Assembly: GCA_014654775.1 (NCBI GenBank)
Contig: JACVZW010000075.1
Location: 145,249-209,248 of the forward strand
Reading direction: 5' to 3'
Source of the DNA: Paracoccaceae bacterium
Lineage (GTDB): Bacteria > Pseudomonadota > Alphaproteobacteria > Rhodobacterales > Rhodobacteraceae
Length of the DNA: 64,000 nt
Positions 28,653 to 37,779 of the stretch are shown here, one piece after another. The notes under the pieces were generated by a model. That model saw nothing but the letters and a program-made list of their open reading frames with translations. It was not told the DNA's origin and did not search any database. Positions within the stretch are counted from its first letter, which is position 1, and every line of letters begins with the position of its first letter. The translations under genes were made by a program, and so were the position numbers.

Positions 28653-29951
28653 ATGACCAACCTAACTCCGCGTGAAATCGTCTCGGAGCTTGACCGGTTC
28701 ATCATCGGCCAGCGGGACGCCAAGCGCGCCGTCGCGGTGGCGCTGCGCAATCGCTGGCGGCGCAAGCAGTTGGGCGACGATCTACGCGACGAGGTTTATC
28801 CGAAAAACATCCTGATGATCGGTCCTACCGGGGTAGGCAAGACCGAGATCAGCCGCCGTCTGGCCAAGCTTGCCAAGGCGCCGTTCCTGAAGGTGGAAGC
28901 CACCAAGTTCACCGAAGTCGGCTATGTCGGGCGCGACGTCGACAGCATTATCCGCGATCTCGTGGATGCCGCGATGATCGAGACGCGACAGCGCATGCGC
29001 GACGAGGTGAAGGCACGGGCGCATCGGGCGGCAGAAGAGCGCGTTATAGAGGCGCTGGCCGGGAAGGACGCCCGCGAACAGACCCGCGAGATGTTTCGAC
29101 AGAAGCTGAAGCGTGGCGAACTGGACCAGACAGTGATCGAGCTGGAGGTACAGGACAACGCCACCCCCTTTGCGATGATGCCCGGCGGCAACGGGATGGA
29201 TATGCAGATGCAGGGACTGCAGGATCTGTTCAAGGCCTTCGGCGGCCGGTCGACCCGCAAGAAGATGACCGTTGCAGAAAGCTATGACATCCTGATCGGT
29301 CAGGAGGCGGACAAGCTTTTGGATGATGAGGCGGTCAAGGCTGCCGCGTTGGAAGGGGTGCAGGAGAACGGGATCGTTTTTCTGGACGAGATCGATAAGA
29401 TCTGTGCCCGGTCGGATGCGCGGGGCGCGGATGTCAGCCGCGAAGGCGTGCAGCGCGATCTTCTGCCGCTGATCGAGGGAACGACGGTTTCCACGAAATA
29501 TGGGCCGGTGAAGACGGACCACATCCTCTTCATCGCATCCGGCGCGTTCCATATCGCCAAACCGTCAGACCTTCTGCCCGAATTGCAGGGAAGGCTGCCC
29601 ATCAGGGTGGAGCTTCAACCGCTTACGGAGGAGGATTTCGTCCGCATCCTGACCGAGACGGACAATGCCCTGACAAGGCAGTATTCGGCCCTGATGGCGA
29701 CGGAAGAAGTGGCGGTGAGCTTTACCGAAGATGGCATTGCCGCCCTTGCCCGGATCGCGGCGGAGGTGAACCGCAGCGTGGAGAATATCGGAGCGCGGCG
29801 TCTTTACACGATCATGGAACGGGTATTCGAGGAGTTGTCCTTCACCGCACCGGATCGGTCGGGTGAGGTGGTCACCGTGGATGCTGGCTTTGTCGAGGTG
29901 AATGTCGGGCAACTGGCGCGGTCGGCGGATATCTCTCGTTACGTGCTGTAA
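28653..29951 (+). CDS. hslU: ATP-dependent protease ATPase subunit HslU
   Basis: This AAA+ unfoldase feeds substrates to HslV. The 432-residue protein has Walker [11 protein letters not shown] (about residues 55-64), the pore motif [10 protein letters not shown], the inserted I-domain (about 110-240, with a Met/Gly-rich loop [11 protein letters not shown]), Walker [11 protein letters not shown], sensor and [12 protein letters not shown], and the C-terminal DISRYVL that docks into HslV. The length is standard. It is coupled to hslV with short spacing. Confidence 0.97.
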   Translation: MTNLTPREIVSELDRFIIGQRDAKRAVAVALRNRWRRKQLGDDLRDEVYPKNILMIGPTGVGKTEISRRLAKLAKAPFLKVEATKFTEVGYVGRDVDSIIRDLVDAAMIETRQRMRDEVKARAHRAAEERVIEALAGKDAREQTREMFRQKLKRGELDQTVIELEVQDNATPFAMMPGGNGMDMQMQGLQDLFKAFGGRSTRKKMTVAESYDILIGQEADKLLDDEAVKAAALEGVQENGIVFLDEIDKICARSDARGADVSREGVQRDLLPLIEGTTVSTKYGPVKTDHILFIASGAFHIAKPSDLLPELQGRLPIRVELQPLTEEDFVRILTETDNALTRQYSALMATEEVAVSFTEDGIAALARIAAEVNRSVENIGARRLYTIMERVFEELSFTAPDRSGEVVTVDAGFVEVNVGQLARSADISRYVL

Positions 29952-30024
29952 CGGCATCAGCGGGGTTGACCCTGGGCACCGGCAGGCAGATCAATCAGCC
30001 GCGCCCCCCTTAGGACGAAAGCAT

Positions 30025-31125
30025 TTGCGCGCACTGGTTCTTCCGATCCTGCTGGTCTGCCTTACCGCTTGCACCCCGCGGGGAGTGATGGTGGTTGTTC
30101 CGCCGGAGCGGGCGGAGGGGCCCATCTCTACCGTTTTCGTGGGCACGACGAGGGGTCTGGACGGTGCGGGCGTCTTCGGCGGCGGCAGGTCCGAGGCGCT
30201 GCGCTTTGCCCGCTATGACGTGGCAATCCCGCCCCAAAGAGAGGTGGGCGAGATCAATTATCCTGCACCGCACCGTCCCAATGTCTCTACCGATTTCGTG
30301 ACGACGGATCAGCGCATCTACGGCGCAGAAGCCGATTTTCGCCGGGATCTGAGCCTTGCCCTTGCTGCGAACGGGCGCGAAGCAATGATATTCGTGCACG
30401 GGTTCAACAACACCTTCACCGAAGGCCTCTATCGGATCGCCCAGTTGCGCCATGATCTGGAGGTGCCGGGGGTAGCGCTGCATTATTCTTGGCCATCGGC
30501 AGCAGAGCCGCTGGGTTATGTCTATGATCGGGATTCCGCGCTGTTCGGGCGAAAGGGGCTGGAAGACCTAATCCGCGAAACCGTTGCCGCTGGTGCGACG
30601 CGTGTCACACTGGTGGCCCATTCGATGGGCGGTTTCCTGACGATGGAGGCGCTGCGTGATTTGGCGCTTCAGGATGGGCAGGTCATGCCACAGATACGTG
30701 GCGTCGTTCTGATTTCGCCCGATATCGATGTTGAGGTGTTTCGGATGCAGGCCACAGACATCGGAACACTGCCGCAACCCTTCGTGATCTTTGGGTCAGA
30801 CCGCGACCGAGTGCTGCGCTTGTCGGCCCTGATCACAGGGCAGCTGGGGCGGCTGGGATCGCTGGATGATATGGGACAGATCGCTGATCTGGACGTGACC
30901 TATCTGGATGTCGCTGCTTTTTCGAAAGGTTCGGGTCACTTCGTGGCAGGCACTTCGCCCGCGTTGATCCGGCTGCTGGGGCGGATTGCCGAGGTTGATC
31001 AAGCCTTTGGAAATGATGCGGCGGGGCGGGCGGGACTTCTGCCCGGGGTTATCCTGACGGCGCGCAACGCGACGCGGATCATCCTGACCCCAGTAGCGGA
31101 GATCACGGGTGATGCCCTGAATTAA
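30025..31125 (+). CDS. alpha/beta hydrolase lipoprotein (DUF900-like)
   Basis: The 366-residue product starts with a lipoprotein signal: a hydrophobic stretch ending LTAC, where Cys would be lipidated. The start is inferred to be TTG 30025, because an AGGAC site lies about 10 bp upstream and no ATG or GTG fits the signal. The body is a DUF900-type hydrolase: oxyanion segment FVHGFNNTFTEG, nucleophile motif VAHSMGG, and a C-terminal SGHFVAGTSP with the likely catalytic His. It probably acts at the membrane or in the periplasm on an unknown ester or amide. It follows hslU by 73 bp but need not be functionally linked. Confidence 0.82.
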   Translation: MRALVLPILLVCLTACTPRGVMVVVPPERAEGPISTVFVGTTRGLDGAGVFGGGRSEALRFARYDVAIPPQREVGEINYPAPHRPNVSTDFVTTDQRIYGAEADFRRDLSLALAANGREAMIFVHGFNNTFTEGLYRIAQLRHDLEVPGVALHYSWPSAAEPLGYVYDRDSALFGRKGLEDLIRETVAAGATRVTLVAHSMGGFLTMEALRDLALQDGQVMPQIRGVVLISPDIDVEVFRMQATDIGTLPQPFVIFGSDRDRVLRLSALITGQLGRLGSLDDMGQIADLDVTYLDVAAFSKGSGHFVAGTSPALIRLLGRIAEVDQAFGNDAAGRAGLLPGVILTARNATRIILTPVAEITGDALN

Positions 31126-31126
31126 C

Positions 31127-31741
31127 CTAGCGGCGGCGCAGGTAGACGTAATAGGCCCCTGCCCCACCATGTTTCAGATGCGCCTCGCTGACCTGAAGGA
31201 CGGCATGGGAAAGGGGCGACATGCGCAACCATTGCGGCACCTGATGGCGCAATGCGCCCATACGCTGGGGAATGGGCCCGGTGTCATCGCGGCGTTTACC
31301 CTTGCCGGTGATGACAAGGACCAGACGAAGGCCTTCGGATTGCGCATTCAAGATAAAGCGGATGAGTTCGGGATGCGCTTCGGCCAAAGTCATGCCGTGA
31401 AGATCGATGCGCGCCTCGGGCATGACCTTTCCGCGCACCATCCGCCCGTGCAGTTTGGCATCCATCTGAAGAGGTGCAGCGCGGAGGCTGTCGCCAGGAC
31501 AGGGCGCAATGTCATGGCCGGGGGATGGGCGCGCTGTTTGGCCAAGACGGAAGGGTTCCAGCCAGCTTTTCGGAATCTCCAGATCGCGCGGCTTTGGATC
31601 GGGCGATGGCGGATGCGGTTTCAAAATGCTGTCGATGCCGTGCGGAAAGCCCTTCACCTTTGGGTGCAGGGGTCTGGCACTGCGGGTAACGGCCTGCCAG
31701 AGTTCCTCTTCCTCTGGGCGCAAGGTACGGCGACGGGTCAT
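31127..31741 (-). CDS. Smr domain protein
   Basis: The 204-residue protein has a charged, proline-rich N-terminal half and a C-terminal Smr domain with the signature ARIDLHGMTLAEA, LVITGKG and the final LQVSEAHLKHGGAGAYYVYLRR. Stand-alone Smr domains are small endonucleases, often acting on RNA or on branched DNA. ATG 31741 shares a base with the mltA stop (TGATG), which implies coupling; a GTG at 31744 is also in frame. It is last in the Tim44-mltA-smr run. Confidence 0.88.
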   Translation of the reverse strand: MTRRRTLRPEEEELWQAVTRSARPLHPKVKGFPHGIDSILKPHPPSPDPKPRDLEIPKSWLEPFRLGQTARPSPGHDIAPCPGDSLRAAPLQMDAKLHGRMVRGKVMPEARIDLHGMTLAEAHPELIRFILNAQSEGLRLVLVITGKGKRRDDTGPIPQRMGALRHQVPQWLRMSPLSHAVLQVSEAHLKHGGAGAYYVYLRRR

Positions 31742-32760
31742 CACATCCCGTCCGGCAGCATGGCATAGGCCCGGTCAATCGGAAGAAGAACGACCATCCG
31801 CCCGCCATCCTTGATGGTTCCCGCTGCGTCGCCTGCCTCGAGGCCGGTCCCGTAAAAGATATCGGCACGCTGCGGACCTTTTATCGCGCCTCCGGTATCC
31901 TGTGCGACCATCAGGCTTCGGATCGGGTCTGCGCCCGCCTTTTCGATCCAGACAGGCGCGCCGAGCGGCGTGAAGGATGGATCGATGGCTATGGAACGGA
32001 AGGCTGTGATGGATCGGCCCATGGCGCCGATCGGTCCTTTCTCGGCGGGGACGTCGTCGATCACGCGGAAGAAAACGTAGGAAGGGTTGATGTTCAGTAA
32101 CTCGCTTCCGGCCTGGTTGCGGACATAGGATGCGATTTCCTGCGCCGAGACCTGATCCATGCTGTGCGTGCCGCGGCGGACCAGTTCCTGTCCTACTGAC
32201 CGGTATGCATGCCCGTTGCGCCCCGCATAGCCGACGCGAACCACGCGGCCATCGGGCATGCGGATCCGGCCTGATCCCTGAACTTGAAGGAAATAGACGT
32301 CGACCGGATCATCCAGCCATACCAGTTCCAGACCTCGGCCTCGCAAGATGCCAGCTTCAATGGCGGCGCGGCTATGGAAAACCTGACCATCCCGCAGTTC
32401 AGGCGGTCTGCGATAGATCGGCCAGGCAAATCGCGGGGTTCGAACCGGTGATCCATCAAGCTCGGGTTCGAAGTAACCGGTGAAGAGCGCAGGCGGTTCG
32501 CCGATTACGACGGGCCGGAAAAACAGTTCAAAGAACTGGCGCGCCGACGCGGCGCTTGTGCCGGCATCTGCCGATAGATTGCAGATCGGCGTCCAGTCGG
32601 ATTCCTTCATAAGATCGCAAGTCGCGCGAAAAGATTCCAGCGCGGCGCGGTGGTCGTCTTCTGCCCACCCTTCCAGATCGGCAAATCGCAGGATTTCGGC
32701 GGGGGCTTGGCTGGTCGTCATGGCGACCGCCAACATAGCCGCTGCTAGGGCCGCGCGCAT
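31741..32760 (-). CDS. mltA: membrane-bound lytic murein transglycosylase A
   Basis: MltA cleaves the MurNAc-GlcNAc bond of peptidoglycan with formation of 1,6-anhydroMurNAc. The 339-residue protein begins with a signal peptide (residues 1-21) that lacks a lipobox Cys, so it may be periplasmic or anchored by its signal. It shows FTGYFEPELDGS, VQGSGRIRMPDG and the C-terminal VAQDTGGAIKGPQRADIF with catalytic Asp. It overlaps the Tim44 gene by one base (TGATG) and the smr gene likewise, so the three are translationally linked. Confidence 0.93.
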   Translation of the reverse strand: MRAALAAAMLAVAMTTSQAPAEILRFADLEGWAEDDHRAALESFRATCDLMKESDWTPICNLSADAGTSAASARQFFELFFRPVVIGEPPALFTGYFEPELDGSPVRTPRFAWPIYRRPPELRDGQVFHSRAAIEAGILRGRGLELVWLDDPVDVYFLQVQGSGRIRMPDGRVVRVGYAGRNGHAYRSVGQELVRRGTHSMDQVSAQEIASYVRNQAGSELLNINPSYVFFRVIDDVPAEKGPIGAMGRSITAFRSIAIDPSFTPLGAPVWIEKAGADPIRSLMVAQDTGGAIKGPQRADIFYGTGLEAGDAAGTIKDGGRMVVLLPIDRAYAMLPDGM

Positions 32761-33425
32761 CAGTCTCCGGTGGCGACGAGTTGCCAGTTGGGATCATTCG
32801 ATCCCATCTTGCGAGCAAAGGTCCAAATGTCGCGCTGACGCTTGATTTCGGTTGGGCTGCCTTCGACCACTTCTCCAGCCGCGTTCTTCACGACCGAGGT
32901 GAGTTCGCCCACGAAACGCACGGAAACCTCTGCCTCGCGCGAGTCACGATCAAAGGTTGCATCGTGCAGTGCCAGTTCGCGAAGGCCGACAAAGCTTGCC
33001 TCTACCTTCAGGCCCTGATCTTCGCGGTGACGGATCGCTTCGTCGAAGGTGTCGGCCACTTCGGGCGACAAGAAGCTGCGGACCTTGTCCACCTCGCCCT
33101 TCTCATAGGCCATGAGGATCATCTCGTAGGCACCACGAGCACCGGAGAGGAAGGACGAGACGTTGAAGCCGGGTTCGGCCATCTTCATCCCGGCAAGGGC
33201 CTTTGCGGCATCCGATCCATCGGCGACATGATCAGTGATGTCGCGGTCAGGGCCGCCTTCGATCACTTCGAAGTCACGGCGCGGCTTTGTGGCGGGGCGA
33301 ACATCATCAAGGGGAATGGGCGGCTTTTCAAAGCCTTCCCGCGTCCCGAGAACGGAACGCAGCTTCAGGATCAGGAATATGGCGATCCCGGCCAGAACCA
33401 GCAGCTGGATCAGGGAAGAACTCAT
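32760..33425 (-). CDS. Tim44-domain membrane protein (TimA-like)
   Basis: The 221-residue protein has an N-terminal membrane helix (about residues 5-22), a linker rich in Asp and Glu, and a Tim44/Mba1-like domain from about residue 85 (FNVSSFLSGARGAYEMILMAYEKGEVD) to the end (WTFARKMGSNDPNWQLVATGD). In mitochondria Tim44 tethers Hsp70 to the import channel; bacterial TimA-like proteins are inner-membrane proteins of uncertain role. ATG 33425 follows an AGAGG site; the longer frame to 33452 is unlikely. It leads mltA and smr. The neighbouring secB is functionally suggestive but on the other strand. Confidence 0.85.
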   Translation of the reverse strand: MSSSLIQLLVLAGIAIFLILKLRSVLGTREGFEKPPIPLDDVRPATKPRRDFEVIEGGPDRDITDHVADGSDAAKALAGMKMAEPGFNVSSFLSGARGAYEMILMAYEKGEVDKVRSFLSPEVADTFDEAIRHREDQGLKVEASFVGLRELALHDATFDRDSREAEVSVRFVGELTSVVKNAAGEVVEGSPTEIKRQRDIWTFARKMGSNDPNWQLVATGD

Positions 33426-33568
33426 CGGAACCTCTAGGTGCATTGCCGCCATGCGGCATGGCTTGGGGTTGGTATAAGTCGTGTCTGGCCCCTATGTAGG
33501 TGTCATGAGGGCGCGTGTCCATGCCGACACCCTGTGAAAGCCCTTGAAATGGCCAAGAGGACCGCTGA

Positions 33569-34054
33569 ATGCCTGCCATTGCCTTTCTTCTGCTCTGGCC
33601 GCTGATCGAGATCGGGCTTTTCGTTGTGGTCGGCGGAGCGATCGGTCTTTTGTGGACCATAGTGGTCGTCATCGGGTCGGGGATCGGCGGTATTGCGCTG
33701 CTGCGCCGACTGGGCTTGAGCACGGCAGAGCGCCTGCGGGGCGAGATGGGCCGGATGCGCGACCCCATCGGAGCGGCCGGTGACGGTGTGTTGCTGGCCT
33801 TGGCCGCGCTCTTGTTGATCCTGCCGGGGTTTCTCACCGATACGCTTGGCCTGCTGCTGCTATTACCTCCGTTGCGGCGGGCGCTGGTCGCAGCGATGGC
33901 GCGGCGCGTGACGGTGGCTTCGATGCAGTCCGATGAACCGGCGCGTCGCAGTGACGGCATTGTGATCGATGGCGAATTCGTCGAGGTCGACCACGGCGAT
34001 CCGCGCGAGAGCGTGACACGGTCGAGCCCACCCTCGGGCTGGACAAGGCATTGA
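33569..34054 (+). CDS. fxsA: FxsA family membrane protein
   Basis: The 161-residue protein has three or four membrane helices: PLIEIGLFVVVGGAIG near the N-terminus, a second at about 28-45 and the LPGFLTDTLGLLLLLPPLRR segment that typifies FxsA. The C-terminal 45 residues are soluble and charged. In E. coli FxsA relieves phage-T7 exclusion by F plasmid; its normal function is unknown. It is divergent from the Tim44 gene and lies 59 bp before secB, an arrangement I recall as common in this family. Confidence 0.9.
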   Translation: MPAIAFLLLWPLIEIGLFVVVGGAIGLLWTIVVVIGSGIGGIALLRRLGLSTAERLRGEMGRMRDPIGAAGDGVLLALAALLLILPGFLTDTLGLLLLLPPLRRALVAAMARRVTVASMQSDEPARRSDGIVIDGEFVEVDHGDPRESVTRSSPPSGWTRH

Positions 34055-34113
34055 GGGGCAGAGCCCTTCCTGCTAGGAACGCGGCGACAAGAGTTCGACA
34101 GGGAGGGTCAGGG

Positions 34114-34614
34114 ATGGCCGAAGAGACAACTGCCGCCGAGGCCGGTTCCACGCAGGCGCAGCCGCAGATCCGAATGCAAGTTCTGGCACAGTTCATTCGT
34201 GACATGTCGTTCGAGAACATGGTCGCGAAGAAGGGCGTATCTTCCGGTGAAGTTCAGCCGGACATTCAAGTGGCCGTCAGCCTTGATGCACGCAAACGTC
34301 CCGTCGATCACCAGTACGACATCATTTCGAAGTATCGCTGCACATCAAAGAACAAGACGAATGGCGAAACGCTGTTCCTTCTTGAGGTGGAATATGGTGC
34401 GATCTTCCATGTTGAGGGTGTTCCTGAAGAGCAACTACATCCTTTCCTTCTGATCGAGTGTCCGCGTCTTGTGTTCCCCTTCGTGCGTCGGATCATCTCG
34501 GATGTGACGCGAGACGGTGGCTTCCCGCCGCTGAACATCGATACTGTGGATTTCGTGACGCTGTACCGTCAGGAACTGGCGCGACGTGCGCAGGCGCAAT
34601 CAGCGGTCAACTGA
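34114..34614 (+). CDS. secB: protein-export chaperone SecB
   Basis: SecB is a cytoplasmic tetrameric chaperone that keeps precursors unfolded and hands them to SecA. The 166-residue protein has the family core: IRDMSFENM near the start, FLLEVEYGAIF, HPFLLIECPRLVFPFVRRIISDVTRDGGFPPL read by its parts, and DTVDFVTLYRQEL. ATG 34114 follows GGGAGGG; the longer frame from 34051 overlaps fxsA and is not needed. A terminator follows 22 bp after the stop. Confidence 0.96.
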   Translation: MAEETTAAEAGSTQAQPQIRMQVLAQFIRDMSFENMVAKKGVSSGEVQPDIQVAVSLDARKRPVDHQYDIISKYRCTSKNKTNGETLFLLEVEYGAIFHVEGVPEEQLHPFLLIECPRLVFPFVRRIISDVTRDGGFPPLNIDTVDFVTLYRQELARRAQAQSAVN

Positions 34615-34636
34615 CCATTTCTCCGATGCGGAAATA

Positions 34637-34662
34637 GGCGCGCCCGGTCAGGCGCGCCTTTT
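34637..34662 (+). terminator. intrinsic terminator of secB, overlapping the end of dnaQ
   Basis: GGCGCGCC (34637-34644) pairs with a second GGCGCGCC (34651-34658), each half also being self-complementary, then TTTT. The last codons and stop of the convergent dnaQ (34648) lie inside the hairpin. On the minus strand the tail is weak. Confidence 0.8.
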
Positions 34663-35352
34663 CCATATGGCAGCGTCGCCCAGCTTTGCGACAAAGGAAA
34701 CATGGGCTGCGGCCTCTTCCTCCGTCAGGCGCGGGGCGAGCGGCTGGGGACGCGGACGGGCGCGCCAGACTTCGGCAGGTGTGCTGGATTTGGTCTGGCT
34801 GGAGATAGTGGTTTCGGCGGCTGCCAAGGCAAAGTCGGGCTGCCTTCCTCCGATGAGTTCGAGATAGACTTCGGCGAGAATCTCGCTGTCGAGGAGCGCT
34901 CCGTGTTTTTCGCGTGCCGAATTGTCGACACCGAAGCGGCGGCAGAGCGCATCGAGTGACGCAGGGGAGCCGGGAAACTTCTTGCGGGCAACGGCCACGG
35001 TATCGAGGGCGCGGTTCAGCGGCAGGGTCGGGAAACCCGCCGCCTCTAGCTCGGCATTGAGGAATTTCATGTCGAAGGAAGCGTTGTGGATCACCAGCCG
35101 TGCGTCGCCAATGAATTCCAGAAAGGCCGGTGCGATGGTCTTGAACAGGGGTTTGTCGCGCAGGAAATCATCGCCGAGCCCATGCACATCAAACGCCTCC
35201 TTCGGCATGGCGCGCTGGGGATTGATGTACTGATGATAGGTGCGCCCCGTGGGCAGTTGGTTGAACAACTCGACTGCGCCGATCTCGACAATCCGGTGTC
35301 CCTCTGCGGGTTCCAGACCTGTGGTTTCGGTGTCCATCACGATTTCACGCAT
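34648..35352 (-). CDS. dnaQ: DNA polymerase III epsilon subunit (3'-5' proofreading exonuclease)
   Basis: DnaQ proofreads for the replicative polymerase. The 234-residue protein has all DEDDh motifs: Exo I MDTETTG, Exo II HNASFDMKFLN and Exo III HGALLDSE, plus a linker (PAEVWRARPRPQPLAP) and a C-terminal segment for alpha-subunit binding. It is last in the minus-strand maf-aroE-coaE-dnaQ run, overlapping coaE by 8 bp. Placement near the predicted origin matches other alphaproteobacteria. Confidence 0.96.
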   Translation of the reverse strand: MREIVMDTETTGLEPAEGHRIVEIGAVELFNQLPTGRTYHQYINPQRAMPKEAFDVHGLGDDFLRDKPLFKTIAPAFLEFIGDARLVIHNASFDMKFLNAELEAAGFPTLPLNRALDTVAVARKKFPGSPASLDALCRRFGVDNSAREKHGALLDSEILAEVYLELIGGRQPDFALAAAETTISSQTKSSTPAEVWRARPRPQPLAPRLTEEEAAAHVSFVAKLGDAAIWKRRA

Positions 35353-35938
35353 CCCGATACTCCCTGATATGGGCGATCAACGCACGTACGCAGGCGCGAG
35401 CTGAATCGAGGCTGAGGGTTTCGATGATATGGGTTGTGCGTGACCGTTTTTCTGCATCCGGCATCTGGCGCGCGAGGATGGCGGCGAACTGTTCCTCCGT
35501 CATGCCCGGGCGCGCCATGACTCGTGCCCGCTGCAGCGTGGCAGGCGCGGTGACCAAAAGGGTGGCGTCCATCTCCGACTCGGTCCCCTTCTCGAAGAGC
35601 AGAGGAATGTCTAGGACAACGATGTCCGAACGGGCCTGCGAAAGGAAAACGGCACGGTCATCGGCGACGAGTGGATGAACGATGGATTCGAGGCGGCGAA
35701 GGGCGGTCGTATCGGTTGCGATCCAATGCTTCAGCACTGTGCGATCTATCGCATCAGCCTTCAACGCGCCGGGATAGAGCCTTGAGACCGGAGCGACCGC
35801 CGCACCGCCCGCTGCATAGAGGCTATGGACTGCTGCATCGGCGTCCCAAACCGGAATACCTTCCTGAGCGAAAAGGGCGGCCGTCGTCGACTTTCCCATC
35901 CCGATGGAACCGGTAAGGCCGAGGCGGTAGGGCATCAT
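35345..35938 (-). CDS. coaE: dephospho-CoA kinase
   Basis: CoaE performs the last step of coenzyme A synthesis, phosphorylating the 3'-hydroxyl of dephospho-CoA. The 197-residue protein has the P-loop GLTGSIGMGKST (about residues 7-18), the WDADAAVHSLY CoA-binding segment and VVLDIPLLFE with Walker-B-like character. Two ATGs are in tandem (35938 and 35935); the first overlaps the aroE stop by 4 bp. Confidence 0.95.
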   Translation of the reverse strand: MMPYRLGLTGSIGMGKSTTAALFAQEGIPVWDADAAVHSLYAAGGAAVAPVSRLYPGALKADAIDRTVLKHWIATDTTALRRLESIVHPLVADDRAVFLSQARSDIVVLDIPLLFEKGTESEMDATLLVTAPATLQRARVMARPGMTEEQFAAILARQMPDAEKRSRTTHIIETLSLDSARACVRALIAHIREYRDA

Positions 35939-36774
35939 GCCGAAAGGACTGCACTGCGCGTTGCATCATCCACATCCGGACGCTGCCCGAACCAGCGTTC
36001 AAACCCGGGTGCCGCCTGATGCAGAAGCATACCCAGACCGTCGACTACGGTGGCGCCGCGTTCTTCAGCCTCGATCAGGAATTGCGTCTTGAGCGGGGTA
36101 TAGACGAGATCGGTGACCAGCGCATGGGGCGAAAGGGCGCCGAGCGGAAGCACAAGGTCGGGCTTTCCGGTCATGCCCAGTGACGTCGTGTTCACCACCG
36201 TCGCAGCGTCTTCGATCATCGCTTCGGCCTGAACCCATTCATGGACATGGACCTTGGCTCCGAAATCGGACCGAAGGGCATCTGCGCGGGCACGCGTCCG
36301 GTTGGCGAGGCGAATTTCCGGAACGCCAACCTCGATCAGAGCGGCAATGACAGCACGCGCAGCCCCACCTGCCCCGAACACCGCCGCCGGACCAGCGGAG
36401 GGTACCCAATGCGGCGCGCCCTGTCTGAGATTGGCGATGAATCCTGCACCATCCGTATTGTCGGCCTGTATCTTTCCATCCTTGCGGAAGATGAGGGTAT
36501 TGGCCGCACCGATCAGCGCTGCGCGGTCGGTGATGACATCGGCGATGTTGAGGACTGCCTCCTTGTGGGGAATCGTCACATTGGCACCGACGAAGCCCAT
36601 CTTCGGCATCATCCGCAGCACCTGTTCAAGATCGACCTGCGCAACATCCATCGGAATGTAGAAGCCCTTGATGCCATAGCGTTTCAGCCAATAGCCGTGC
36701 AGCGCGGGCGAGCGGCTGTGCGCGATGGGCGAACCGATGACGGCAGCCAATGGAATGCGGGGGTGATCGGTCAT
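35935..36774 (-). CDS. aroE: shikimate dehydrogenase (NADP+)
   Basis: AroE reduces 3-dehydroshikimate in aromatic amino-acid synthesis. The 279-residue protein has the substrate site [14 protein letters not shown], the catalytic Lys in [10 protein letters not shown], and the NADP-binding [13 protein letters not shown] with NRTRARAD downstream. The start overlaps the maf stop by 4 bp. Gene order maf-aroE-coaE-dnaQ is a conserved alphaproteobacterial block. Confidence 0.96.
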   Translation of the reverse strand: MTDHPRIPLAAVIGSPIAHSRSPALHGYWLKRYGIKGFYIPMDVAQVDLEQVLRMMPKMGFVGANVTIPHKEAVLNIADVITDRAALIGAANTLIFRKDGKIQADNTDGAGFIANLRQGAPHWVPSAGPAAVFGAGGAARAVIAALIEVGVPEIRLANRTRARADALRSDFGAKVHVHEWVQAEAMIEDAATVVNTTSLGMTGKPDLVLPLGALSPHALVTDLVYTPLKTQFLIEAEERGATVVDGLGMLLHQAAPGFERWFGQRPDVDDATRSAVLSA

Positions 36775-37367
36775 GCGGGAATGAAACCCCGCTGCGAGAG
36801 ATAGTTCAAGAGTGGCAGCAAAGGTAGGCCGAGAATGGTGAAATGGTTCCCGTCGACAGCTGCAAAGAGACGCGCCCCTTCACGTTCGAGCTGATAGGCA
36901 CCAACGCTGTGGCGGATGTCGTCCCAGTTCCGCGCAACATAATCGTCTAGAAATCCGTCCGAAAAGGATCGCATTGTCAAACTCGCCTCTTCCACATGAC
37001 GCCAAATCGGCTTTGCCTGATCATATAGCACGACCGCAGAGACAAGCCTGTGTGTACGACCACGAAGCCTTTGCAGTTGTGACCGAGCCGCATCGGGGGT
37101 TTCGGGTTTTCCCCAGATCTCGCCATCAAGTTTGAGAACCTGATCGGACCCGATGACAAGGCTGGACGGATGCCGTTCAGCCAGCTTGCGCGCCTTCATC
37201 TCTGCCAAGGTATCAGCGATATCGCGATGCTTGGCACCTTCTGCCTGAAGCGCGGCGCGGATCGTGTCTTCGTCCACGCGCGCGGGCAGTGCATCCACCG
37301 TAACGCCGGCATTTTCAAGCAACTGGCGGCGTATCGTGGAAGCGGAGGCCAGAATGATATGCGGCAT
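36771..37367 (-). CDS. maf: Maf family nucleoside triphosphate pyrophosphatase
   Basis: Maf proteins hydrolyse non-canonical or canonical nucleoside triphosphates to monophosphates, a house-cleaning role. The 198-residue protein opens [19 protein letters not shown], then has [19 protein letters not shown] with the catalytic Asp and [26 protein letters not shown] at the end. ATG 37367 has an AGGA at about 9 bp; the longer frame extends into the probable origin and is rejected. It heads the minus-strand block away from the origin. Confidence 0.93.
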   Translation of the reverse strand: MPHIILASASTIRRQLLENAGVTVDALPARVDEDTIRAALQAEGAKHRDIADTLAEMKARKLAERHPSSLVIGSDQVLKLDGEIWGKPETPDAARSQLQRLRGRTHRLVSAVVLYDQAKPIWRHVEEASLTMRSFSDGFLDDYVARNWDDIRHSVGAYQLEREGARLFAAVDGNHFTILGLPLLPLLNYLSQRGFIPA

Positions 37368-37779
37368 GGGGGCGATCCTGTGGAAACTCCGCTTTTGTTC
37401 CTGCGGCTGGACTGTGTCGTATGTCCCTTGCGCTGGTGGCCACCAGACGGGACTGTGGATGTTTCGTCGACCCGGGGAAAATTGTCCACATGTGTGCGAC
37501 AGTGCCAAACTGGGCGGGAGAACCTGTTGTCCCGTCCTTCATTGTGATCGGCTGTGGGTGTTTCTGTCGAATGATTTTCGCATAATCTATTGTTTTTATT
37601 CTGATTTACTCGAATCTTTCAGAGAGGTCTCAAGTTATCCTAGCTTGATCCACAGGTCTTTCACTGTGGAAGGAATCCGGGAGGAACCGTGAAATTCCGC
37701 TTTCCACAGGCCCTGCATCATCATTCTCTTTTCTAATCTTATTGTTAAGAAGAAGAGGGTTACGAACGGGGATGGCAAG
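37368..37779. other. probable chromosomal replication origin (oriC)
   Basis: This 412-bp gap between divergent maf and hemJ has no ORF of note. It holds a cluster of motifs ending in CCACA like the DnaA box TTATCCACA. The best are TTGTCCACA (37482-37490, plus) and TGATCCACA (37646-37654, plus), each 8 of 9. Weaker 7-of-9 forms lie at 37379-37387 (minus), 37454-37462 (minus) and 37700-37708 (plus). An AT-rich block at 37566-37620 could be the unwinding element. GANTC methylation sites occur at 37612-37616 and 37673-37677. Base composition is clearly lower in GC than the flanks. Flanking genes diverge, and parAB with parS lie within 8 kb. No measured skew supports it here. Confidence 0.7.
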
